A DNA stretch of 33,476 nt, taken from the NCBI GenBank assembly GCA_013288235.1, contig JABDCF010000038.1, positions 1 to 33,476 of the forward strand, written 5' to 3'. The DNA is from Bacteroidota bacterium (lineage in GTDB: Bacteria > Bacteroidota > Bacteroidia > Sphingobacteriales > Sphingobacteriaceae). The notes below the pieces were generated by a model that worked only from the letters and a program-made list of their open reading frames with translations, searched no databases and was not told the origin of the DNA. This document shows, one piece after another, positions 7,269 through 13,961 of the stretch; position 1 is the stretch's first letter, and the number at the start of each line of letters is the position of its first letter. Both the position numbers and the translations under genes were made by a program.

Positions 7269-7420
7269 ATCACGCCCTAAACGGGTTTAGCCTTCAAAAA
7301 CGGAAATTTTATCACGCCCTAAACAGGTTTAGCCTTCGGAATTGAAATTTTTATCACGCCCTAAACGCATTTAGCCTTCAAAAATGGAAAAATTATCACG
7401 CCCTAAACACATTTAAGCCG
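7269..7420. repeat. 42-bp tandem repeat, four copies, palindromic core
   Basis: ATCACGCCCTAAAC starts at 7269, 7311, 7353 and 7395, an exact 42-bp period. In the first copy the core CTAAACGGGTTTAG is a near-perfect palindrome; it is followed by AGCCTTC and a variable A/T-rich tail. The fourth copy loses the tail after ATTTAAGCC. The two central bases differ between copies (GG, AG, GC, AC with partial compensation), so the palindrome is only partly kept. The array ends about 145 bp before the rpsL promoter. Confidence 0.9.
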
Positions 7421-7450
7421 TGAGAAAAACAAGCGGCGGCGGCACTGCAA

Positions 7451-7533
7451 AACATTACAACATTACAACTTTCTAACCTTGCAACTTTCCAACAACTTTC
7501 CAACATTACAACCTTACAACATTCCAACAAAAC
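7451..7533. repeat. AACNTTNC octamer array
   Basis: Ten 8-bp units such as AACATTAC, AACTTTCC and AACCTTAC follow each other, with one 3-bp slip at 7491-7493. The design matches the heptamer arrays elsewhere in the window but with an 8-bp period. Confidence 0.8.
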
Positions 7534-7562
7534 CAACCCCAAAAACTTTTTCCCGGAACCCC

Positions 7563-7593
7563 TTGAAAATCAAAAAATAAGTACCTACCTTTG
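7563..7593 (+). promoter_or_regulatory. rpsL promoter, Bacteroidota consensus
   Basis: TTG at 7563-7565 and TACCTTTG at 7586-7593 are separated by 20 bp, an excellent match to the primary sigma consensus of Bacteroidota. Transcription should begin near 7600. The 5' leader contains a CCGCC/GGCGG hairpin at 7611-7625 before the start codon at 7660. Confidence 0.75.
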
Positions 7594-7659
7594 CAGTCCT
7601 TAAAATAAGTCCGCCGTGTTGGCGGGCGAAGGATAAAAACAAAATACAAAAAAGGAAAA

Positions 7660-8079
7660 ATGCCTACTATTCAACAATTAGTTAGAAAAGGTAGAGTAGC
7701 TCTGGTTGACAAGAGTAAGTCGCCAGCGTTGGACAGCTGTCCACAGCGAAGAGGAGTATGCACACGCGTGTATACCACTACCCCTAAAAAACCAAACTCA
7801 GCAATGCGTAAAGTGGCCCGTGTGCGCTTAACCAACGGTAAAGAGGTGAATGCCTATATCCCTGGTGAAGGACACAACTTACAGGAACACTCTATTGTTT
7901 TGATCCGTGGCGGACGTGTTAAGGACTTGCCAGGTGTACGTTACCACATCATCCGTGGTGCATTGGATACATCAGGTGTTGCAGGCCGTAACCAACGCCG
8001 TAGTAAATATGGAACTAAACGCCCTAAACCCGGTCAGCCACAGATGCAGGCTTGCAAAATATTTTTATCTAAAATATAA
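7660..8079 (+). CDS. rpsL: 30S ribosomal protein S12, C-terminal tail replaced
   Basis: Ribosomal protein S12 of the decoding centre. Residues 1-126 are a full Bacteroidota S12 with [19 protein letters not shown] and [14 protein letters not shown], the streptomycin-related loops with normal lysines, and end in [10 protein letters not shown]. From residue 127 the sequence becomes [13 protein letters not shown], which is unlike any S12 tail I know (usually Ala/Lys-rich in this phylum) and is the antisense of the ketosynthase-like gene encoded from 8037 upward on the other strand. rpsG and fusA, which normally follow, are absent. The conserved core is complete, since E. coli S12 ends at about this point, so the protein may still work. 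It could also be a partial second copy created by a rearrangement or an assembly join. It has its own strong promoter. Confidence 0.9.
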   Translation: MPTIQQLVRKGRVALVDKSKSPALDSCPQRRGVCTRVYTTTPKKPNSAMRKVARVRLTNGKEVNAYIPGEGHNLQEHSIVLIRGGRVKDLPGVRYHIIRGALDTSGVAGRNQRRSKYGTKRPKPGQPQMQACKIFLSKI

Positions 8080-8603
8080 TTCACCTGTTGCGCAATAAAG
8101 CCGGCATCAAATTTATCCTGTATAAAAAAAGTATGCTCGCCTTTAAAATTATTACGGATACAAATTTCGCCGATAACAATATTTGGCAAGGTATAAACAA
8201 ACAGCGCAGGACTGGCCATTTCTTTTACCGTTTCGAAATATTTAATATCATCATCGAGGCTGCTATTGGCATTTGCTAAAAGTATGCCCACGTCTTCCGG
8301 CCTGTAATTTTCTTTTTTAAAGCTATCCTTCAGCAATATTTCCGCAGCGAGCCAGCCCAGTTTGCTCAAATTATCCATCTTATAAAATTTCGGATAACTA
8401 AAGTGAAAGTGCTGGTAAACTGAAAGCAAAAAGGCAGCAATATCGGTATGGCTTTCAAAAATGTTTAAACCTTCCTTAATTACAGCACCTTTATTTATAG
8501 TGCAACTGCTTGTTATGTATTTTTCCGTAAACAAAATCTTTCTTAAATTATGGAAAGACTTACGAAGTTTAATTCGGTATTGTTTATTTTTCAAAGGCCT
8601 CAT
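8034..8603 (-). pseudogene. 3'-truncated ketosynthase-like (N-terminal-like) gene of flexirubin cluster
   Basis: The 189 codons contain a ketosynthase-like partial domain found in flexirubin clusters: FYKMDNLSKLGWLAAEILL, GILLANANSSLDDDIKYFETV, SPALFVYTLPNIVIGEICIRN and [15 protein letters not shown]. No catalytic Cys is visible. As I remember the family, it continues past CICG with a tryptophan and about 20-30 more residues; here the frame runs straight into rpsL sequence and stops at 8034. The N-terminus is also disturbed: an in-frame ATG at 8603 lies inside a hairpin repeat (8556-8637). A TTG at 8534, just before FTEKYITSSC, is the more likely native start region. It is the last gene of the minus-strand biosynthetic operon. 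Confidence 0.75.
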
Positions 8604-8637
8604 TGAGGGCTTCGCCGTTTCAAAACTTCGTAAGTCT
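8556..8637. repeat. AGACTTACGAAGTTT inverted repeat, copy 1
   Basis: Perfect 15-bp inverted arms at 8556-8570 and 8623-8637 enclose 52 bp. The same 15-mers form the tight hairpin at 9771-9803, on the other side of the tlpA-like gene. The right arm continues into TAAC.TGTTACTTT, which is shared with 9804-9816. Confidence 0.9.
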
Positions 8638-8650
8638 AACGTGTTACTTT

Positions 8651-9730
8651 TTACAAATTTTTAACTAAAAACTTATCAAGGTCATGCAAATCGAAATCTT
8701 TCCAAATTACCCTGCCTTCTTTATCCAATAAAATAAAGGTTGGGAATAATTTAATGCCCAGTTCATTATGCTGAAAATTATTCTCTTCTAAATATTGCGT
8801 CCAGACAAGTCCGTGTTCTTTCACCCTTTTTTGCCAGATAAGGACATTTTTTGTTTCATCAACCGAAATACTAACAATATCAAACCCTTTAGTTTTGTAC
8901 GCGCTATACAGTTTTTGCAATTCGGGAATGGTATCTAAACAGGGGCGGCACCGGGCAAACCAATAATCGATCAAAGTGTATTTTGCTTTGGGCACTATAA
9001 ATTTGGTCGCGCTGAGGTCGTAGTTTTTTAAATTTATGTCCGGAAATTTTTCATTTTCTTTGATTTTTGAGTCCTCAAAGTCTTTGTTTAAAATCTTCCA
9101 GGGCTTTTCGCTTTTTATTCTGTTTGAAAAACTTGTGAGCGTTTTCTGCCGGACCGCGGATTGCCCGTGATCGTTAAATTGTTCGATGAGTTGCCATAAA
9201 GCGACGTACGAACCGGGGTTTTGGATGGTATAATTTAACAGCGATGTATCCGCTTTTTTACCCAGATCGTCATATAACATATCCATGGACTTCGATTTAC
9301 AATCGTAGGCTATGCCACTGGTCATAAAAGGAATAAACTTATTTTGATATTCGCTGGCCGTGCTGCCATTTATTTCGCTGCAATTATCCGACGAATAATT
9401 TGTTTTTATGCTGGTAGTTGTTGCGTCGGTAAAGTAAAAGCCCATCCGGAAGGCCAGCTTGCCTTTGTCAGATGCAAATAAAACCCGGTACATCTGCGGA
9501 TACGGCAAATTATTAGTCACAACATAGCGATTGCCTGTTAGCTCAGCAGATGGTAAACCATTTTCGTAGTATTTATCGTCAATTGACCCATGGGTAAAAT
9601 AAAGGGTATCGGTACCAGGCGGTTTGCCGATAACTTCACCCGTGATTTGTTTTTGAATACCTGAATGGGTTTGGGCTAAAACCATCAGTGTATTCAATGT
9701 GAAAATTAATGTTATAAAATATCTTATCAT
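8651..9730 (-). CDS. TlpA/ResA-like secreted thiol-disulfide oxidoreductase
   Basis: A 359-residue exported protein. It has a signal peptide at residues 1-19 (IRYFITLIFTLNTLMVLA) and an N-terminal domain of about 200 residues typical of Bacteroidota TlpA-like proteins (DUF4369-like, unverified). The C-terminal thioredoxin-fold domain carries the redox pair Cys261-Arg-Pro-Cys264 in YWFARCRPCLDTIPEL, and the late cis-proline is in KLFPTFILLDKEG. It probably reduces or shuffles disulfides in the periplasm, often as a partner of c-type cytochrome maturation. The start at 9730 is chosen because the signal peptide begins there; 39 upstream in-frame codons are repeat sequence and the end of the next gene. 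It sits inside the pigment operon but is bracketed by two copies of the same hairpin, so it may be a later insertion. Confidence 0.85.
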   Translation of the reverse strand: MIRYFITLIFTLNTLMVLAQTHSGIQKQITGEVIGKPPGTDTLYFTHGSIDDKYYENGLPSAELTGNRYVVTNNLPYPQMYRVLFASDKGKLAFRMGFYFTDATTTSIKTNYSSDNCSEINGSTASEYQNKFIPFMTSGIAYDCKSKSMDMLYDDLGKKADTSLLNYTIQNPGSYVALWQLIEQFNDHGQSAVRQKTLTSFSNRIKSEKPWKILNKDFEDSKIKENEKFPDINLKNYDLSATKFIVPKAKYTLIDYWFARCRPCLDTIPELQKLYSAYKTKGFDIVSISVDETKNVLIWQKRVKEHGLVWTQYLEENNFQHNELGIKLFPTFILLDKEGRVIWKDFDLHDLDKFLVKNL

Positions 9731-9770
9731 AAAAAGGTCTCTTAAGACTGCTGTCAATGAAAGACCTGAA

Positions 9771-9803
9771 AGACTTACGAAGTTTCGAAAACTTCGTAAG
9801 TCT
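9771..9803. repeat. AGACTTACGAAGTTT inverted repeat, copy 2
   Basis: Perfect 15-bp arms at 9771-9785 and 9789-9803 are separated by CGA, giving a very stable hairpin in the 79-bp gap between the ketosynthase stop (9810) and the tlpA-like start (9730). The lack of a T-run means it is not a classical terminator. Confidence 0.9.
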
Positions 9804-9809
9804 GACCTG

Positions 9810-10964
9810 TTACTTTCCAAAAACCAAGGCCGCATTGCATCCCCCAAAACCTGAGGCCGTTTTTAGGCAATTGTTAAACTTACCCGGCAATAGTCCGGTA
9901 CAAATATTTAGCGGCTGCGTTACGCCCATATTTTCAAACCCTAAAGTTGGCAAAACTAAGTTTTCTTTTATGGATTGGATAGAAATAACCGATTCTATTA
10001 ATCCGGCAGCCCCTAAGGTGTGCCCGTAATAGCCCTTTAGACTATTTAGCGGAACCGATTGTAATCCCGATAAAGAAAAAGCATTCGCTTCCATTTCATC
10101 ATTATAAACGGTAGCTGTGCCATGGGCGGAAATAAAATCAATAGCCCCGGCAGCAACTTTTGCATCTTCCAACGCCTTTTTTATCGCATAAGCCAGTTCC
10201 TCACCTGTACGCGACGGCCCGGAAATATGGTTGGCATCATTACTTACCGCCCCACCCCTTACGTTTATATTTTGGTCGTATTTTTTATTGGTTGACAGGA
10301 TAATTGTCGCTGCGCCTTCGCCCAAATTCAATCCGTCGCGCTGCTTGTCAAAGGGCTTGCATATCTGCCCGCTTAATGCCTGGAACGATTCAAAACCCGA
10401 TAATATAAACTTCGATATTACATCGGCACCAGCTATTACTGCGTTTTCATATTGTCCCGAGCGCAATAGCCGCATCCCTGTAATAATAGCCAACACCCCC
10501 GAAATACAGGCATTTGAAACAACTATAGGTTGAGTGCTAAAACCAAAACATTCAGAAATCAGTTTGGCCGATGTTGATAAGGCGATCCTTTTATGCAATT
10601 CAGCATTATTGGTGTTTGTTTCAAGTAAACTTATATTTCCTTTTGTGGAGGATATGATGAGCACCGTTTTTTTATCCTGTAAAGGTATGGTGCTATCCTT
10701 TGAAGCCTCTTCTATCGAAGCAATAAGTAACTGTTCAAATTTGGTATAATCTTGATTTGTATCGCTGATAAAGCTTTCATCGCCATTAAACAACGATGCA
10801 TAAAAAGGCTTTGAAGATATGCCGCCATCATTGCGCTGCCTTACCCCGGATATATTTTGTTTGAGCTTGGAAAAGTTTTCGGCAGTTGTTTTGCCAAGGG
10901 GCGACAATACGTTATCAGCAACTACAAAAACATCCGGTTCGTTCGTCTCTTTTATCCCGCTCAT
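9810..10964 (-). CDS. Beta-ketoacyl-ACP synthase, flexirubin/aryl-polyene type
   Basis: A 384-residue ketosynthase with an intact triad: Cys153 in VVSNACISG, His281 in ISAHGTATVYND and His315 in GYYGHTLGAAG. GLNLGEGAAT lies at about residues 211-220. It should catalyse chain elongation on ACP. The ATG at 10964 is preferred to an upstream TTG at 10991 that would overlap the previous gene; it lies 14 bp after the stop of the dehydratase at 10979. It is a second full ketosynthase beside the one at 99-1310, and aryl-polyene clusters do carry several. No chain-length factor adjoins it here; the truncated ketosynthase-like gene at 8034 might have been its partner. Confidence 0.88.
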   Translation of the reverse strand: MSGIKETNEPDVFVVADNVLSPLGKTTAENFSKLKQNISGVRQRNDGGISSKPFYASLFNGDESFISDTNQDYTKFEQLLIASIEEASKDSTIPLQDKKTVLIISSTKGNISLLETNTNNAELHKRIALSTSAKLISECFGFSTQPIVVSNACISGVLAIITGMRLLRSGQYENAVIAGADVISKFILSGFESFQALSGQICKPFDKQRDGLNLGEGAATIILSTNKKYDQNINVRGGAVSNDANHISGPSRTGEELAYAIKKALEDAKVAAGAIDFISAHGTATVYNDEMEANAFSLSGLQSVPLNSLKGYYGHTLGAAGLIESVISIQSIKENLVLPTLGFENMGVTQPLNICTGLLPGKFNNCLKTASGFGGCNAALVFGK

Positions 10965-10978
10965 ATCCTGGTGTTTAT

Positions 10979-11401
10979 TTATTGCCTGCAAAACAGCTTC
11001 ATCTCGCAGCTGGCTAGTAAATTTTCATTATGCCAAACCTTTCCGGCGATTACCGTCACATCAAAAATTTTATTTTCAATTATAATTTCTGTTATTAGTT
11101 CATCACCAACCTTCGGCAAATTAAATATTTCAAAGTTGTTTATTGCACCTATATATCCGACCGCCACAAGTTTATTTTCAGCTTGTGCCATATAACCTGC
11201 CCTTAATGCTGCCGTTTGTGCTATATTTTCAAGCAGGCCAGCCTCCTGGAATAAACCATTCGTTACAAAAACATTGTCCGATTCAACAATAAAACTACTT
11301 CGGGTGCTGCTTTCATCAACAGAAAGCAGTTTTCCCACCATCACAAAAGGTGTTTTTTGCGGGATAAGGGAAACGATATCATCAACCGGCAACGTCATCA
11401 T
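10979..11401 (-). CDS. ApeP-like hotdog dehydratase
   Basis: A 140-residue hotdog protein of the ApeP/FabZ-like type. DIVSLIPQKTPFVMVGKLLSV at the N-terminus and LFQEAGLLENIAQTAALRAGY at about residues 50-70 are typical, with Glu58 in the position of the dehydratase acid. The GHFP histidine of classical FabZ is absent (the stretch reads VFVTNGLFQEAG), as expected in this subfamily. It should dehydrate 3-hydroxyacyl-ACP intermediates of the polyene. The start codon follows the FabG stop without a gap (TAA then ATG), so translation is coupled. A second ATG comes directly after the first. Confidence 0.8.
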   Translation of the reverse strand: MMTLPVDDIVSLIPQKTPFVMVGKLLSVDESSTRSSFIVESDNVFVTNGLFQEAGLLENIAQTAALRAGYMAQAENKLVAVGYIGAINNFEIFNLPKVGDELITEIIIENKIFDVTVIAGKVWHNENLLASCEMKLFCRQ

Positions 11402-12130
11402 TTACGAATATAAGCCCCCGTTAATGGATAACACCTGCCCGGTAATATAACCGGCCTCGGGCGAAGCTAAAAAGGCCGCAGCATGGGCAACTTCTTCGGG
11501 AAGGCCAAAGCGTTTTACGGGTATCAATGCTTTCAGTTCCTTTTCATCAAGGTCGGCAGTCATATCGGTTTTAATAAAGCCGGGGGCGAGTGCATTTACG
11601 GTGATCCCCTGCCGTCCAACCTCCTGCGCAAGGGCTTTGGTTGCGCCGATGACACCAGCCTTCGCCGCTGAGTAATTAGTTTGCCCGGCTAATCCTTTTA
11701 AGCCTGAAAGCGAAACCACGTTTACAATCCGACCGTATTTGCGGGTCAACATACTGTTCAACACTAAACGAGTTACGTAAAAAAAGCTGTCGAGGTTTGT
11801 TTTTAACACATTATCCCATTGCTCATCGGCCATCCAGGCCATCAGGCTGTCATCGCGGATACCGGCGTTGTTTATCAGTACGTCGAGGTGTTTTTCTTCA
11901 TTGGACGTAATCCAACCACCCAATATTTGCTGCACCTGGTTTTTATCGGCCACATCAAATTGCAGTAGTTCGCCTGTACCATTAGCTTCTTTGATGAGCG
12001 AAAGTGTTTTATTGGCTTCTTCGGTATTGCTTTTGTAATTTATAATGATATGATAGCCCAAAGCGGCCATCCTGGTACAAATAGCCCTGCCTATCCCCCT
12101 TGATCCGCCGGTAATTAATGCACATTTCAT
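11402..12130 (-). CDS. 3-oxoacyl-ACP reductase (FabG-like SDR)
   Basis: A 242-residue short-chain dehydrogenase/reductase that should reduce the 3-keto group with NADPH after each condensation. It shows the cofactor motif TGGSRGIG at residues 7-14, NNAG at 87-90, and the catalytic Asn112, Ser140, Tyr153 and Lys157 in YSAAK, with PGFIKTDM and the closing ITGQVLSINGG of FabG proteins. Length matches FabG (244). Its start overlaps the end of the tyrosine ammonia-lyase gene by 4 bp (ATGA), and the next gene begins right at its stop. The context places it in pigment synthesis rather than primary lipid synthesis. Confidence 0.92.
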   Translation of the reverse strand: MKCALITGGSRGIGRAICTRMAALGYHIIINYKSNTEEANKTLSLIKEANGTGELLQFDVADKNQVQQILGGWITSNEEKHLDVLINNAGIRDDSLMAWMADEQWDNVLKTNLDSFFYVTRLVLNSMLTRKYGRIVNVVSLSGLKGLAGQTNYSAAKAGVIGATKALAQEVGRQGITVNALAPGFIKTDMTADLDEKELKALIPVKRFGLPEEVAHAAAFLASPEAGYITGQVLSINGGLYS

Positions 12131-13683
12131 TTAGCTAAAGCTATGATATTGTCCGAAGTTTCAAGAAAATCTTTTATCCTGCCCAAATCCTTGTATTTCG
12201 GCTGGTCTTCGATAAATTTAGGGAATATTGCCCTTGCTTCATCATATAATTTACGGGAAATGGATGATAGCCTGTCCTGGCACTCTATATAATCTATCGC
12301 CTGTAAAATGGTCATTAAATGGATGGCAAGTACCTCGAATGAATTATCGATCACCCTTTTTGTCATCAACGCTGCGTTACAGCCCATGCTTACAATATCC
12401 TGGTTATCATTATTGTTTGGGATACTATGAACGTACATCGGGAACGAAAGCGTCTGATTCTCCGCAACCGTTGAAGTAGCCGTAAATTGCATCCCCTGCA
12501 TGCCGAAATTTAGCCCCAACACACCCAGGTTTACAAAAGGCGGTAATTTTTGGTTCAGTTTATTATTCAACAGGTAATTCAATTGCCTCTCTGAAAGCAT
12601 GGATAGTTTGGTAATGGCTATTTTTAGCTTATCCATCTCCAGCGAAACATAATCGCCATGGAAGTTACCGCCATGGAAGATGTTTTTATTCTCGTGGTCT
12701 ATCACGGGGTTATCGTTAACCGAGTTCAACTCATTCACCAAAACATCTTCAGCCTGGCTTATGGTATCGTAAATGGGGCCTAAAACCTGAGTAACGCATC
12801 GTAGCGAATAATATTCCTGCACTTTGTCCTCAAAAACTTCCTGGTCGAGGTTATCGGGATTGTATAAATGTTCCGAACGGTCGCGGATCATCCCGCTGTC
12901 TTTCAAAATATCCCGCATCATAGCGGCTATTTTGTTTTGCCCTTTGTGTTGCTTTACAATATTCAACTCGTGCGAATAATGGTCGTCGAAAGCCTCAACG
13001 ATCTCATTTATTATTGCCGAAAACATTACCGACCAGCCCAATAATTTCCTGGCTTTTATAATATTGATCATCCCGATACCCGTCATGGCCGATGTGCCAT
13101 TTAAAATGGCCAGCCCCTCGCGGATGTGGATACTAAGCGGCTTAATGCCAAAACGGTTAAATATATCAATGGTAGGGTGGACCTCATCTTCAAATAAAAC
13201 TTCACCTTCGCCTATCAATACCAATCCTAAATGCGCCAACTGCACCAAATCGCCGCTGGCGCCAACGCCGCCGTGTTCATAAATGCAGGGGTTGATGTTT
13301 TTATTGATCAGTTCTTTCAGTAATTCAACAACATCGGTATGCACTCCTGAGTAAGCCAGCATAAAGCTGTTTAAACGGGCTATCATCAATGCTTTTGATA
13401 ATTCGGGGGTCATCAGCTTGCCGCTGCCCGATGAATGGCTGCGGATAAGGTTATACTGGAGCTGTAAAATATTTTCTTCGTTCACCTTGTATTGAGCCAT
13501 AGGCCCGAAGCCGGTGTTTATGCCGTAGATGAGTTTATTTGACGAGAATTTTTTAAGGAAATTAAAGTTGACCTCAACTTTTTTCAGGGCAGCTTCATTT
13601 AATACAATTTCTTTTTGTTTAAATATAAGTTCAGAAAAATCAGCCAGGGAGAGTGTACTTTGTCCAACAATTATCATGGGCAA
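12127..13683 (-). CDS. Tyrosine ammonia-lyase (HAL/PAL superfamily)
   Basis: A 518-residue MIO enzyme. The cofactor-forming triad Ala142-Ser143-Gly144 lies in HGGVGASGDLVQLAHL, the catalytic Tyr53 in LIYGINTGFGPMAQ, and NNDNQDIVSMG comes late. It follows my memory of the characterised Flavobacterium johnsoniae tyrosine ammonia-lyase nearly motif for motif, including the selectivity loop QLQYNLIRSHSSGSG at about residues 74-88 and KHKGQ/LYNPDNL-like segments, so tyrosine rather than histidine is the likely substrate. Deamination gives 4-coumarate, the aromatic starter of flexirubins. No hutU/hutI genes are near, which also argues against histidine breakdown. The start MPM at 13683 could equally be two codons later. 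It is coupled to FabG downstream and separated from the ligase upstream by a 278-bp foldback repeat region. Confidence 0.88.
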   Translation of the reverse strand: MPMIIVGQSTLSLADFSELIFKQKEIVLNEAALKKVEVNFNFLKKFSSNKLIYGINTGFGPMAQYKVNEENILQLQYNLIRSHSSGSGKLMTPELSKALMIARLNSFMLAYSGVHTDVVELLKELINKNINPCIYEHGGVGASGDLVQLAHLGLVLIGEGEVLFEDEVHPTIDIFNRFGIKPLSIHIREGLAILNGTSAMTGIGMINIIKARKLLGWSVMFSAIINEIVEAFDDHYSHELNIVKQHKGQNKIAAMMRDILKDSGMIRDRSEHLYNPDNLDQEVFEDKVQEYYSLRCVTQVLGPIYDTISQAEDVLVNELNSVNDNPVIDHENKNIFHGGNFHGDYVSLEMDKLKIAITKLSMLSERQLNYLLNNKLNQKLPPFVNLGVLGLNFGMQGMQFTATSTVAENQTLSFPMYVHSIPNNNDNQDIVSMGCNAALMTKRVIDNSFEVLAIHLMTILQAIDYIECQDRLSSISRKLYDEARAIFPKFIEDQPKYKDLGRIKDFLETSDNIIALAK

Positions 13684-13815
13684 AAAATATTTTGTAAGGA
13701 TTTAAATAATGCGGGGGTAAATGTATAAAATATATGCAAAACCAGTAAACACTAAAAAGGGTTAATAGTTTTTGGTGGTGAAGAAAATGCTTTAAAGCCA
13801 ATAGCGCCGTTAGGT

Positions 13816-13934
13816 GCTAAATATTGGTAGAAAAATAATAAAAGAATTTTGCGTGCCGTTAGGTACGCCACTATTGAAGCGGCATTGGCGCTAATGCATT
13901 ACGGTTGTTCTGTACCTTTCTACCGATATTTGGC
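13816..13934. repeat. Foldback repeat with CCGTTAGG cores between ligase and lyase genes
   Basis: GCTAAATATTGGTAGAAA at 13816-13833 and its inverse at 13917-13934 match at 16 of 18 positions. CCGTTAGG occurs at 13807-13814 and 13856-13863. The element fills most of the 278-bp gap between the aryl-acid ligase and the lyase genes. The same octamer recurs in the nested repeat at 15345-15498. Confidence 0.8.
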
Positions 13935-13961
13935 CCAGCTGAGGCCTTGGCGGTGTGTCTT

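Larger units (their letters stand above)
6906..7659. other. 754-bp gene-free, repeat-rich region upstream of rpsL
   Basis: No convincing gene is present. The region holds a GAGACGCAAA hairpin (7138-7160), a four-copy 42-bp tandem repeat (7269-7420), an octamer array (7451-7533) and the rpsL promoter (7563-7593). A TAAATTTG box at 7097-7104 matches the Bacteroidota -7 consensus but lacks a clear -33 partner and has no obvious gene after it, so a small RNA through the repeats is possible but unproven. Confidence 0.7.

Noticed and set aside
7269..7420. Possible CRISPR array (regular 42-bp spacing)
   Set aside because: The whole unit is repeated, including the supposed spacers, there are only four copies, and no cas genes are near.
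8021..8031. ACGCCCTAAAC shared between the rpsL 3' end and the 42-bp repeat, as a recombination site
   Set aside because: Eleven bases within a region coding for the conserved RPKPG can match by chance; homology does not extend to the junction. Kept only as a remark.
9771..9803. Hairpin as a rho-independent terminator
   Set aside because: No T-run follows on either strand, and the same arms recur elsewhere with a 52-bp loop.
9731..9847. N-terminal extension of the tlpA-like protein
   Set aside because: It would be made of a hairpin repeat and ketosynthase 3' sequence placed before a normal signal peptide.
12127..13683. Histidine ammonia-lyase of the hut pathway
   Set aside because: The RSHSSG loop and overall wording follow the Flavobacterium tyrosine ammonia-lyase, and no other hut gene is present.
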